A stretch of DNA of 64,000 nt, taken from NCBI GenBank assembly GCA_949130495.1, contig OX422208.1:399736561-399800560 (forward strand). Reading direction: 5' to 3'. This stretch comes from Sambucus nigra. Taxonomy: Eukaryota > Streptophyta > Magnoliopsida > Dipsacales > Adoxaceae. A program made the position numbers and the translations under genes. The notes under the pieces are model-generated. The model saw nothing but the letters and a program-made list of their open reading frames with translations, was not told the origin of the DNA and made no database searches. This document shows, piece by piece, positions 44,859 to 56,953 of this stretch; position 1 is the stretch's first letter, and every line of letters starts with the position of its first letter.

Positions 44859-47845
44859 TGTAATACCCCGTACTTTTGCCTATATTTATTTTTGGGTTTA
44901 ATTAATTAAATTGCGTATTAATTGGAAATTAATCCGGGTTATAAATACTAATGAGATGCGAATTGGTATTTGATTATGTGCATATATGATTATATATGTA
45001 TTTGGTATTATAAAATTTGTCGTGAGATTTATATACGGCATTTTAGAAATTTTGTTGAGACGCGTGGGACCGCCGCGTCACGGTATAATATTTTGTTAAT
45101 AAAAGTAAATTTAAAATCTATAATCCGTATGGTCGTTTTGAGTGCACCAACGCGTCCGGAAGGATCGAGATAGTCAGAAAACACTAGCCGGGGGTATAGT
45201 TTGGGTCCCGGGGTATTTTTAGGCCATACCGGTAACTTAAAGGGTATTTTAGTAATTTGGTATTTTTGGGTAATTAAAAGTGACGAAAATTGAGAGTTGT
45301 AATCTGATAAGGATTGACCCCAACCAACCCTTATTAACCCAAAAGCTACGGAGGTTTATTAAAATTAGGTTTTCATAAGTTCCCCAAAGCAAACCCTAGC
45401 CACCATAGCTTTTTAAAGAAGAAAGCTTGGAGAAGGAGAGAGAGAGAGGAATTCTGCAGAAATTCTACACCGAATCCACACCAAATTCAGAGACAAACAA
45501 GGCAAGTGACTTTATTTCCATTTAATTACTGAGAATGTCTTTTCCATGTTAGAAAATTCAGATTTATGGTTGTTCTTGTTGAAATATGAAAACCCATGTA
45601 GTCTAGATGATAAAACTTGAGGAATTTGAGAAGGATTGCATGTAGAAGGATAGGTAAATGCTTAATCTGATGTTAATAAATGATTTGGGTGAAAGAAAAA
45701 CGGATTTTATTTGATGAATTGAAGGTTCCAAATTTTAGGGTTCATGTTCATAAATGAATTGGGGAAAAGTTTAAATAATTGTAAATTGATTGATGATTTG
45801 GGTGAGGAAATCCATACAAACGTGATAGGATGTGGTTATACTATGTTTAGAATTGTTTAGAGACTTTAAAACAATCGTTGGGATAAATTTTAGAGGTGAT
45901 TTGAGGAGTAAAAATGGTGAAAAACGATTTTTGGAAAAATCTGGGCCGAAACTGGCCACTCGTTAGAAGCAGCCCCCAGGTCGTTCGAACGAGCTCGTTC
46001 GAACGAGCTTCTAACGAGTTGACCAGTCGTTATTAACGAGTAGGGATTTTCGTTCGATATCTCGTTCGAACGAGATATCTTTAGAAGGGTCAGTTCGTTC
46101 GAACGAACTGGGATCTCGTTCGAACAGCCTCGTTCGAACGAGACTTCTAACGACCTGACAGTCCAAACTCGTTCGAAGCCTCGTTCGAACGAGACTTCTA
46201 ACGAGTTGACAGTTTGACCCTTTTTGGACTGTTTTGATTTTTGGATCCCCTTAAACTTGTTCGAGGATATAGATGACCTTCCTTTATTGATGTAAGGTTA
46301 GATTTGGGACTTTTGGATTATTGAGAGGAGTAAACTATATACGAGAGTTATATTCAAAGAACCATTTGGGTTGAGACGTGAGTGTCTACTACGATGTAAG
46401 GATGAATTATAGCGCGTATAATTACAAATCGGAATAGCATGAATTATGATAATTATAGTTAGTACGAGAATGCGATATGTACTACGATTAAAATACGGTA
46501 TTACTAAGACGTGTATTTACTTAGTATTGGTATATGGATTATTTGTATGACATACCTACCATACTTGCTATCACGGGAGGTTGCGTTCGCTTAGGACCCT
46601 CTAATCCTTGTGTGCCTACGGGGGGGATATAGACTGGTACCTTGATGAACATAGGTCATAGAAAGACTCATTGTGATATTAATAAGTCCGCTGACCATGG
46701 GAGCGTAGGTATGTGCGTGACCCATGTGATGGTGACTGTGTTCGCCTCCACTATTTGTGATTTGTGTTATCTAAACTATTCCTGAGAGATTCGGAATATG
46801 TGATCCTTATGTACGTGATGTACCGGGATGGATATCAAAGTATGTGTGCACTATAGCTTAGATTGCGGGGTGCTTGTATCGTATATTTATGATGTGAATA
46901 ATATACATTAAATTAATGGAAATCCTCATGTTAATTACGGTATTGTTTCGAGTTATATAATGAGTTAGCTGATAGCTATATCAATGGCATAGTTAGTAAC
47001 TGAGTTTACCTTAAACCTCTATTAAATTACGAGCGTTGTTATGTTAAATTAACCGAGTAAAATGGGTAGAACCTTTGGTAGTCTAGCTAGTTACGTTGTC
47101 ACTTAGCTAGTGAAAAGGGTAGTTATAGATGGGTACTTACGTTAGGAGTGCACAGTTAGACGAGAGGTGAGAATGTCATGCGAGTGTACGTCCTAACATG
47201 TACTTTGGATTTAATGTTTTAAATGTTTTTAAAGCACTTGCAGGTTTTTAAAATGATTTTCACTTTCGGGCTCTGACCCATTTGCTTTCAAATATATTTT
47301 CTTGAAAAACCATTTTAGGTGCCCAGCCACAAGGACATCAAGCATAGGATTCTCATTCAGGTGACGAGCTGTAGCTGTTTGTGGAAGCTACAGGGATTTG
47401 CATGTAGACGCTTCTCTCATTTGGATTCCAGTCTCAGCATCTATCAGTTGTAGGGCATGTTGCCCAATTCTATTAGACATTTTTACATTTCAGTTTTCAG
47501 ACTCTAGTATGTATTGCTCAGTATTCAGTTTTAGTTATTTATTCCAGTTTACTTATCAGTTGTGGGATTTGTATTGAGGAGTTTTTCCTCCAGGTTTTAT
47601 TTACATATTGTGATGGTTATCCGTTTTACTTCAGCATGGTGAATGGTGTTATTTAGTTGTTCATTACACTTGTTGCATGTTAATCAGACTTAAGTTAAAA
47701 TTTGGCAACTTGCTTTTAAATACTAGGTGGTTAGATATAATAAAATGTTTTTCGACAGTGATGCTATTAACTGAGCCAACTTGGCATTTTGAATTAATTT
47801 TATAAAGGAGTAGCTACCCGGTGTTTAATTAGTCGGGGTGTCACA
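44859..47845 (+). repeat. 3' LTR of element D
   Basis: Equal in length to the 5' LTR (2,987 bp) with about 21 substitutions seen by eye and no net indel. The cluster of palindromes is at 45959-46207; one change (ATATCG to ATATCT) clips the 26-bp palindrome. The TATAAATA box is at 44940-44947. Confidence 0.95.
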
Positions 47846-49605
47846 GTAATAAGCCGCACTAAATTCCATGTTCTGGGGCAAAAATTCAGACCTTACTAAA
47901 ATCGTCAAGGTGGAATCGCCCTTTGCACAAAAATCTCCTGATAGCAGGCAGCGTAGGTATGTTTACACACATAATTAAAATCATAACCATAGGTATTCAC
48001 ACAAGCTATATATGCATATTATTCAGTAGGTATACACACAACCCATCATAATAACCCGTACATAGTATATAACTCTTGAATACTCAACGTACTAATTATA
48101 ACCTCTTTTCATAAAATTTCGAGTATCTCTCGCTACCCAAGGGTCCTAGTTACCCCTTTATTTAAATCAATACATAATACTTCTCTATCCTACTGGTATT
48201 TTTCTTAGATTAATATTAACCCTTCCCATACTCCGATTTAAAATTTTCCGATACGTGACACAGTCGATGCACTTTCTTCGGTCTAAGTCTCAAACCTTAC
48301 GCTCATTAAGACTAAGCCCCCCTCAACTACATGTCTACTGACCTTCCCTAAGTCCCCATATAGTCAAAAGATCATCACTAAGAGTTTGGGCAAATCGGGG
48401 TAGGGAAAACTTAACAATTAAAATATATTCCCAAATTCAGCAGCCATCAATCGATCAAAGGATGTGGTCGATTAATCGATCCATCGACATTCATGGGTCG
48501 ATTAATGAAACCTAGGTTGACAGCTTCATCCCAGATGTGTTTTTCTCACTGTTCGACATCTCAAATCCTCATAAATCCATTCCAAACTCCCAACTAACAA
48601 AACCAAACATCATATATACATGTGGGGATTATTTCTAATGTAAATCATATATCAAATCCATATAAATATCATCCAAGATCCGATTAAAGCTCCATATTCA
48701 CAACAACCCTAGTTTTAGTGTTTCTCATGCCAAATCATCTATTTAACCAGATTTCTCCCATTTTAATTGTCACGGATTATGATTTGTTCTCCCCTAAATA
48801 TGTGGATTCATTCAATATGCAATCCTACCCAGAATTATGGATTTTATTCATAAATCGCCCAAGAATATTGTCAATTTACACTAATTCAAGAACCCTACGC
48901 TACATAGGTATTATAACTCATAAAATCATTCAAGATAAACACTTGCCTTATCAAGTAGGTCCAATTTCATTTTGTGTTGTGTGATGAAGGTTCCTTCCTT
49001 TCTTTCAATCACGATTATGGTAACAAATGTAGTTGAATTGAGATGTTTCACCACCAAACTCTCTTTTATTCCCTTCTAATGTCCTCTCCTATCTTCTCCT
49101 TTGATTCTTAGGGTTAGAGATATGTTATTCTGCTTCCCCGGATGACTAACCCGAGGTTTTAAATCCTAATTCCTGAAATTAGGCTAATGGGCCAAGCCTG
49201 AAAGACCTGAAAACTCCCGTACGGGCTTGGTTATGACTAAAAGGGCCCTGGAATCCAATTATAACCCCCGGTGTACACAATTACGACTATCTCGACCCAT
49301 TCTAAATCAACGGTGACCTCAAAATTACCATCCAAGTCACTCTATAATAAAGTCCTATCCCGACCTCAATTAGTCTACACGATTAGGATATAATGCTTCT
49401 GTGTCACTATCACTCGTTAGGACGTAAAAATAATTATTTACTATTCACTTAATAATCTTATTCCATAAATATTAACCATTTTCTCTATCGATTTAATATT
49501 TTAATCAAAACATAATATTTAATTCCATTAAATTACGTCACACATGTAATTTAAGATTAACAGAATTAATTTAATTTTAAATACTCAGAAATACGGGGTG
49601 TTACA

Positions 49606-49623
49606 TACTTCCCCTCTTACAAA
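49606..49623 (-). promoter_or_regulatory. Polypurine tract of element E
   Basis: Read on the minus strand TTTGTAAGAGGGGAAGTA abuts the 3' LTR (start TGTAACACCCCG), as in the related element D. Confidence 0.75.
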
Positions 49624-49641
49624 GGAATTTTGCCCTCAAAA

Positions 49642-52600
49642 TTAGGACGTACATGCGGTGAATAAATTTAGATACTGCTCACGCATGTCATACTCCCACT
49701 CCCACGTCGACTCATCAACATTGTGGTGCCCCCACTAAACTTTAACTAAGGGTACCACCTTAGACCGCAACTTATGCTTAATATAATCAAGTATCTCCAC
49801 TGGTCTCTCCTCGTACAAGATTTCTGGATCCAAGTTGATCTCCTCTAATGGAAGATGCGAGAAGGACCCCTCACTCCTCTGGTATTTCTTCAGCGATGAC
49901 ACATGGAACACATTGTGGATTCACTACAGGTGCTCTAGTAGTCCCATCTTATATGCCACTGGTCCCATCCTCTCGATAATAGGGAACGATCTCACATGTC
50001 TCGGCGCTAGCTTCCCTTTCTTGCCTAAACTCACCACTTCCTTCATAGAAGACACGCGCACTAATACTTGGTCACCAACATCAAGCTCTATATGCCTCTT
50101 TTCTACCTCGGCATAACTCTTCTACCTGTCTTAAGCTATACAGATGCGCCCTCGAATCAACTCAATATTGGCACTAGTGTCATGAATCATCTCTGGCCCC
50201 AATAACTTGTTGTCTCCCACCTCTATCTAGTAAGAGGACGCATGACAAGGTCGATCGTACAGTGCCTCAAATGGTGTCATGCTGATGGTGAACTCGTAGG
50301 AGTTGTTCTAAGCAAACTCCTACAAAGGAAGGTATTACTTCTATCCTCCTTTGAAGTCGAGTATGCACATCCTCAGCATATCCTCTAGCATCTGATTAAC
50401 TCTCTTTATCTGCCCATCTATTTTTGGGTGATACGATGTACTCAATCGTAAATTCGTGCCCATCGCCTCCTGAAAGCTCTGCCAAAAATAGGACACAAAG
50501 ATCTTATCCCGATCGGACACAATATTAATCGAAACCCCGTGTAACCGTACAATCTCATCAATGAATAACTATGCATACTTCTTTGTCTCAAAATTCGTAT
50601 GAATCGGTAGAGAGTGGGACACTTTAGTCAACCTATCCACTATCATCTAAATGGAATCGGGACCCCACTGCAATGTCGGTAGCCCAGTAATGAAATCTAT
50701 GAAGATAATCTCCCACTTCCACATAAAAATCCTGAGTGGATACAATATCCTTATCGGTCTCTGGTGGTCTACCGTCACTAGTTAGCAGGTAGCACACTTC
50801 GAGACAAACTCCTTTATGTCCCTCTTCATCCCCGACCACTAATACTACATGCGCATACCCTGGTACATCTTATCCCTACTGGGATGTATCATAAATCTGG
50901 ACCCGTGAGACTCTGACATCACTGCATGTCTCAAATACCTATCCTATGGAACCACGAGTCTCCCCTTAAAATGCAACCCATCCTTTGAATTGATCGAGTA
51001 CGAATCTGCCCCATCAGCTAAAAACTGGCAAACTCTATCCTAACAACATTGATCCCTAGCCTGTGCTTTCACTACCCTTATAACAAACTCAGGTGTGATA
51101 GCTAATACGGATATACAATCCCTAAGAACCTCATTATCATGTTGAAGCTCTCTCCACTTCACCTTCCAAACCTCCACTATCTCCCTAGTAGGTCGTCGAC
51201 TCAATGCGTCTGCCACCACATTAGCCTTTCCAAGATGATATTGAATATCAAATTGGTAATCCTTCATGAATCCAACCATCTCATCTGCCTCATGTTCATA
51301 TCCTTCTGCGTGAAAATATACTGAAGATATTTATGGTCCGTTAGTAAGGTAAACTGCTCCCCCAACAGATAGTGCCTCCAAATCCTTAAGGCAAAAATAA
51401 CTGCAACTAGCTCCAAATCGTGTGTGGGGTAATTCCTCTCTTGGGCCTTAAGCTTGCCAGATGAATAAGCTATAGCCCTCTCCCCCTACTATAATACAGG
51501 CCCAAGTACCTGTAAGGACACATTAGTGTAGACATGGTACTCCACTCCTCCCCTAGGCAGTGCAAGTACAGGTGCGGATGTCAATTTTCCTTTAGCTTAT
51601 CGAAGGCTAATTGACAATGGTCGTCCTAACGAATGGCACCCCCTTATGAGTCAGATTCATAAGTGGACCCGAAATCTTCGAGAAACCCCCGAATGAATGA
51701 TCTATAATATCTTGCCAACACTAGAAAACTGCGAACCTCGGTCGATGTCATGGGATGTCCCCACTCCTTCACCCTCGATACCTTACTCGAATCAACTGCT
51801 ATACTCATGTCAGACACAATATGGCCCAGAAACTGCACCTTCCAAAGCCAAACCCCATATTTCTCAAATTTGGCATACAAATGGTGATCCCGTAGTGTCT
51901 GTAAAACCATCCACAGATGCTCGACATTCTCATCCTCGGAGCCAGAGTAAACTAGAATATCGTCAATGAACACAATCATAAACTGGTCAAGGAACACTTC
52001 AAAAATCGGTTCATCAAATCCATGAATACTGCTGGCGATTTCGTGAATCTAAATGGAATTACCCTAAACTCGTATGACTCATACTATGTCAGAAAAGTAA
52101 TCTTAGGAACATACTCCTCTCTGATGAGCAACTGATGATAACCGGACCTCAGATCTGTCTTGGAGAAGCAAGCTACTCCCCTCAGCTGGTCGAACAGATC
52201 ATCAATTCAAGGTAGTGGATACTTATTCTGGATTATGACCTTGTTCAACTCTCTATAATCAATACATAATCGAAGCGATCAATCCCTCTTCTTGATAAAT
52301 AACACCGGCGCACACCACGGTGATGTACTGCGTCTGATAAAACCCTACCCTAGGAGCTGCTGAATCTACTGCCTAAACTCCCTCATCTCATATGGGTTCA
52401 TGCGATAAGGCGCTCGGGCTATAGGCCTCATACCCAGTGCTAGATCGATAATAAAATCATTTTCCCAACTAGGCGAAAACCCTGGTATATGTTAGAATAC
52501 GTCCTCAAACTCCCTCGCTACTGGAATTGAGTCTAACAAAACAACCAGCTCCTGTGAGGTCTCTTACTCAATGTAATACAAATATGTGCTCGACCCTCCT

Positions 52601-54285
52601 CAGGGAAGAGGCATCTCCACTAAGAACATCTCCTATCCTGGAATTAAGAACACAATAGGCCTCCTAAAATAATCCACCATCACCCGGTATTTAGCTAACC
52701 AATCCATACCTAAAATAACATCACACCCCTCCATATATAACATAAGGAGATCGACACCTAAGCATAATCTACCCACATCAATATCCATACCCCTACAGAT
52801 TGAGTGTATAAGCAATCCACTACCCAACGGTGACTCTACACATATAAGGAGGCTACCAACTGTCTCTAATAAATCAATAGCATGTGTAAACCTAGTCTCT
52901 ATGAAAGAGTTTTATGCCCCAGTATAAAAAATAATACGACCCTCAAGCCCGTGAATAGGAAACGTACCCTCTACTGCTGGTGGTGCTTGTGGGGCCAGTT
53001 GTATAATGGCATCTCTAACGTTATAAAGACATTCATAATACAACTGTCCTTGTTGCGGTAGGGCGGGTGGGGCTGGTGTTGCAGGTGGCCTCTATGCCTG
53101 TTGCTCCTAAGAGGCACCCTGCAGCTACAGTACTCTACCCAGATATGGGCAATCTCTCATCTTGTGGCCCTTATGTCCACAAATAAAGCACTGGCCTGGG
53201 AAATATTTCTGCCTCTGGCCCTGACAGTATTAACCCTGTTATTGTCCTTGATGGGCTCGACCCTGCTGGCCTCTCCTATTATTCCCTTGGCCCTGAAGGC
53301 CTTGAGCTACTGAGGAAACCATACTGGCCTTACCTATAGACTCCCTCGAGTCAATATCATCCCAATCTAAACCTCCTGGCCTGATCCCCCTTCCTAGAAT
53401 CCTTCCCCTAGGTCTGTCTGACTGTTGCTGTTGTTATTTTATTCCACTAGCACTGCTCGCTCTTGCCTTACCCGGTTGACTAAGCTCATCTCCTCTCTTA
53501 ATTCCGTTTATATGGAAGAGATGGTCCTGGTAGTGTAAAAGTGAGGCATTGATGATGTCTGTATAAGTCACCAATGAAGGGTTTCCAATTAAATGATGCC
53601 TGATCCTCCAGGCTAAACCATCCATAAACTTTGCCTTCTTTCTTTCCTCATTGTTCACTTTATTTGGCAAAAAATTAGCCAAATGAGTAAAATCCTTATC
53701 GTACTTGACTACTGAGTGTCCTCCCTGAGTCACCTCACAGAACCTCTTCTATATCTCTATCTCAACTGCTATTGAAAATTATTTGTGTTCAAACCGCACC
53801 TAGAACTTTGCAATGGACATCGTGTCTATCTCCTCCATGGTGGTACTTGAATCCCATCACTGTAAAGTTTCCCCAATCAATCCGAATGTGGCCAGCATCT
53901 TCCTTTGCACACCACTGCAGTCGACCATGCGTAGGTGGAATTGTATATCTTTCTTCCACTAGCATGCCGCAGTCACGTTTGAACTCCCCTGAAACTCTAG
54001 TGGGTGGCCCTTCTGAAAAGCCGCACTAACCCTCAGCCACTCTAACAGCCCCAAGTGGGCCTGGATAACTAGCGCCACTGGCTGCGGTGTCTTCTGGGCC
54101 TATGGAAAAATGAAATCCATGGAAATCATCGCCACTTGAACTGCATATGCCATTATCTCCTCCACCTCTGTTGTTGACACTGTCCCCTGTGGTGGTTGTG
54201 GTTGTGGTGCATGTGGCTCCTGCTAAGCCTCTCTCTCATCGGCTCATGCCGCTATTCTCGACGGTCGTTCTCTCCTGACTGGCAT
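49642..54285 (-). pseudogene. Element E gag-pol, heavily mutated
   Basis: The minus-strand ATG at 54285 (MPVRRERP) begins gag; the capsid region around 53434-53990 includes HPLEFQGSS, FHLRMVDCSGVQRKMLATF and KFMDGLAWRIRHHLIGNPS. The protease site near 52915 reads FYTGA then a stop, so the catalytic Asp is Tyr. VILGMDWLAKYRVMVDYF follows (52633-52827). RT with intact FIDD is at 51644-51997; RNase H/connection at 51040-51500 ([21 protein letters not shown]); integrase occupies about 49850-51000; the chromodomain-like end (HHNVDESTWEWEYDMREQY) stops at 49642-49644. At least a dozen in-frame stops, mostly TAG in place of TGG or CAG, plus frameshifts. Same lineage as D in the opposite orientation, but much older. 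Confidence 0.85.
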
Positions 54286-54450
54286 CTAAAATCAGATCGA
54301 ATTGTATGAGTTCACAGTCAATACAAATATAACAACAAGATAACGTAAATCTCAAATGCGTAATCATGAATGCAACAGTCCTAATAATAGGGCTCTAAGT
54401 CAAATAACGCTACGTTGAAATCGTAGTAAGCCACACAGATCCTATGGACA

Positions 54451-54469
54451 CTAAAACCTAATGCTACCA
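54451..54469 (-). promoter_or_regulatory. Degenerate primer binding site of element E
   Basis: After the LTR end GTCACA the minus strand reads GATGGTAGCATTAGG, matching the iMet site TGGTATCAGAGC only partly. The following TTTTAGTGTCC matches D's sequence after its intact primer site, supporting shared ancestry. Confidence 0.55.
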
Positions 54470-54471
54470 TC

Positions 54472-56953
54472 TGTGACATTCCACTTATTTTAATCACGAG
54501 TGATCAGTATTTATCAAAATAACCAGGAACCTTATTTGGATCATTCTTAGCATCACTCTAAAAAACTTTTTAATTACTAACAATTTATGTTAAATTAATT
54601 CGATGCCGAATTTTATCTTTTAATTATATAACAACACGTGGAAATTAAAATAAATAAACAAAACCATCCACACAATAATAGTGTGAACAATCACACGAGT
54701 GATATATAAATAAATGAGACCAAATAAACCACTGGTTCCCAAAATGAACCCAAATACAAGTCTGAAACAATAAAACTGAATCTGAATAAAGTCTGATAAA
54801 TAAGCTAAATAACTAAATTGTTTGAAAGGTCAACACGCCCAAATGAAAAACTGAAGAATCTCCTATCTAGAAGTGAATGAATGGAAGGGTCTAAACCAAC
54901 TCCTTCAAGTCTCCACAAATGATGAAGCTACGCATCCCTAGATAGAATCATTAAGCTTGGCCTCCCTATGGCTGGACGCTTAAAAGGTTTTGAAAATATT
55001 TTGACACGGTTCAGAGCCCAATAAAATAGTTATTTGAAAATATTTTTCAAGTGTTTAAATCACAGTTAAATCAGTTATTGGATACACATGTTAGTTTCCA
55101 CATACACATCTTTGATATCCTCACCTCTCAACGAATGTGCACACCTAATGTACCCTATCTAGATATGCTACCCATACCAACTACATAGCATATCTAAATA
55201 ACCTCAATAAGTCTAGCTCAATCGTATTACCGATATGACATGCTACCACAGTCTCAGTAATCGATTTTTACCCACGTATTATTATTGAGTCAATTAATTA
55301 AGTTTCTCAACTTAAATACTTTTAGATATACACAATCTATCACTTCTACTATCACACATACGTAGATATATTACACTTGTATATATATTTAACATCTAAA
55401 AAACATATACAACTATAGCATCCCCGTAATGGCCCCTCGTGATGCTGGCATACTCTGCTATCAAGTTCTTGTACCTTTCATACTAAATCAAGGAATATTG
55501 ATTCGGCATGTCTCCTCGAACCCAAAAATCAATCAACACACACTAGAGGCGAACATGGTTCTAAGTCTTTGGGATACGTGCATACCTAATGTACCCAAAT
55601 GACACGCCGGTTCCACTAATAAACGACACGTAGTGAGATGCCCTAAGTTCCATGTTCTTGGGAACAAATCCCGACCTCACTAGAATCACCAAAGTGGAAT
55701 CGCCCTCTGCACGAAAAGCTCCTGATAGCAGGCAGCATAGGCATGTTTACACTCATAATCATATCACAACCATAGGTATTCACACAACCTATATATTCAT
55801 ATTATTTTGTTGGTATACACACAACCCATCATAATAACCCATACGTAGTAGATAACTCTTGAAAACTCAACGTACTAATTATAATCTCTTTTCATAAAAT
55901 TTCGAGTATCTCTCGCTACCCGAAGGGTCCTAGTTACCCATTTTTTTATATCAATACTTAATACTTCTTTATCCTACTGGTATTTTTCTTATATTATTGT
56001 TTACCCTTTCAGTACTCGGATTTAAGTCTCAATCCTTATGCTCATTAAGACTAAGTCGCCCTCAACTACGTGTCTGCTGACCTTCCCTAAGTCCCCATAT
56101 AGTCAAAGGATCATCACTAAGATTTTGGGTAAATCGGGGTAGGGAAAACTTAATAATTAAAATAAGTGGCCAAATTCGGCAGCCATCGATCGATCGAAGG
56201 ATCTGGTCGATCCATCGATCGATCGACATTCCTTGGTCGATCGATCGAACCTGGGTTGATAGCTTCGTCCCAGTTGCCTTTTTCTCATTGTTCGACATCT
56301 CATATCCTCATAGAACCATCCCAAACTCTCAACTAACATAACCAAACATCATATATACATGTGGGGATGATTTCTTATGTAAATCATATATCAAATCCAT
56401 ACAAATATCATTCAAGATCCGATTAAAGCTCCATATTAATAAAAACTCTAGTTTTAGTGTTTCTCATGCCAAATCACCCCCAGATGACTAACCCTAGGTT
56501 TTGAATCCTAATTCTCGAAATTAGGCTAACGGGCCAAGCCCGAATGACCTGAAAACTCCCTTGCGGGCTCTATTATGACTGAAAAGTCCCCGAAACCCAA
56601 TTACAACCCCCAGGTACACTATTTTGACTATATCCACCCATTCGAAATCAACCATGATCTCGAAATCGCTATTCAAGTCACTCTACAATAAATTCCTATC
56701 TTGACATCAATTATTCTACACGCAACTCTCGGTTGGGTTATAATGCTTCCACGCCACTATCACTTGTTAGGACGTAAAAATAATTATTTACTATTCACTT
56801 AATAATCGTATTCCACAAATATTAACCATTTTATATCTCGATTAATATTTTAATTAACACATAATATTTCATTCAATTAAATTGCGTCGCATTGTAATTT
56901 AGGATTAACCAAATTAATGCAATTTTAAATATTTAGAAATATGGAGAGTTATA
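54472..56953 (-). repeat. 5' LTR of element E (uninterrupted copy)
   Basis: Homologous to the split LTR but 2,482 bp: about 400 bp present at 48740-49135 are absent here (junction near 56476). It begins TGTGACATTCC and ends GAGAGTTATA. The word cluster at 56184-56252 has three near-copies of TCGATCGATCGA. It serves as the natural empty site for D (near 55627). Confidence 0.85.
56184..56252. repeat. TCGATCGATCGA word cluster in element E LTR
   Basis: Three palindromic ATCGATCGATCG-type words lie within 70 bp, spaced by short unique stretches (AAGGATCTGG, ACATTCCTTGG). The left LTR shows the same cluster with changed words, including TCGATTAATCGA, also a palindrome. Confidence 0.75.

Larger units (their letters stand above)
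37012..47845 (+). mobile_element. Element D: young, nearly intact Ty3/gypsy chromovirus (Tekay/Del-like), 10.8 kb
   Basis: The LTRs 37012-39998 and 44859-47845 are both 2,987 bp and differ at about 21 sites by eye. Target duplication GTAAT is perfect (37007-37011 and 47846-47850). It has a tRNA-iMet primer site (40001), one gag-pol frame (40182-44816) with just two stop codons, and a polypurine tract (44840-44858). The long LTRs, iMet primer and chromodomain-like C-terminus (WEREDEMRKRYPELF) place it with Tekay/Del chromoviruses. It inserted into E's LTR and is the most recent event in its stack. Confidence 0.95.
35853..49605 (-). repeat. 3' LTR of element E, split by element D
   Basis: Parts 35853-37011 and 47851-49605 give about 2.9 kb (47846-47850 is the duplicated target). 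The copy starts TGTGACACCCCG and ends CGGGGTGTTACA. The second E LTR is the uninterrupted paralogue: its matching site near 55627 runs ACACGTAGTGAG where this copy has ACACGTAAT and element D. The word cluster at 48440-48515 is a diverged form of that at 56184-56252. Confidence 0.85.
35853..56953 (-). mobile_element. Element E: Ty3/gypsy Tekay/Del-like element (degenerate, contains D)
   Basis: Left LTR 35853-49605 (interrupted by D at 37012-47845) and right LTR 54472-56953 are homologous; minus-strand gag-pol lies between (49642-54285). Polypurine tract at 49606-49623, degenerate primer site at 54451-54469. Flanks GTGTT (35848-35852) and AAGTT (56954-56958) match at three of five bases, so the target duplication is doubtful. 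Many in-frame TAG stops replace Trp or Gln codons. Minus D it is about 10.3 kb. Confidence 0.85.

Noticed and set aside
48718..48984. 88-codon frame in E's LTR
   Set aside because: It falls within the LTR part deleted from the other copy; no coding signature.
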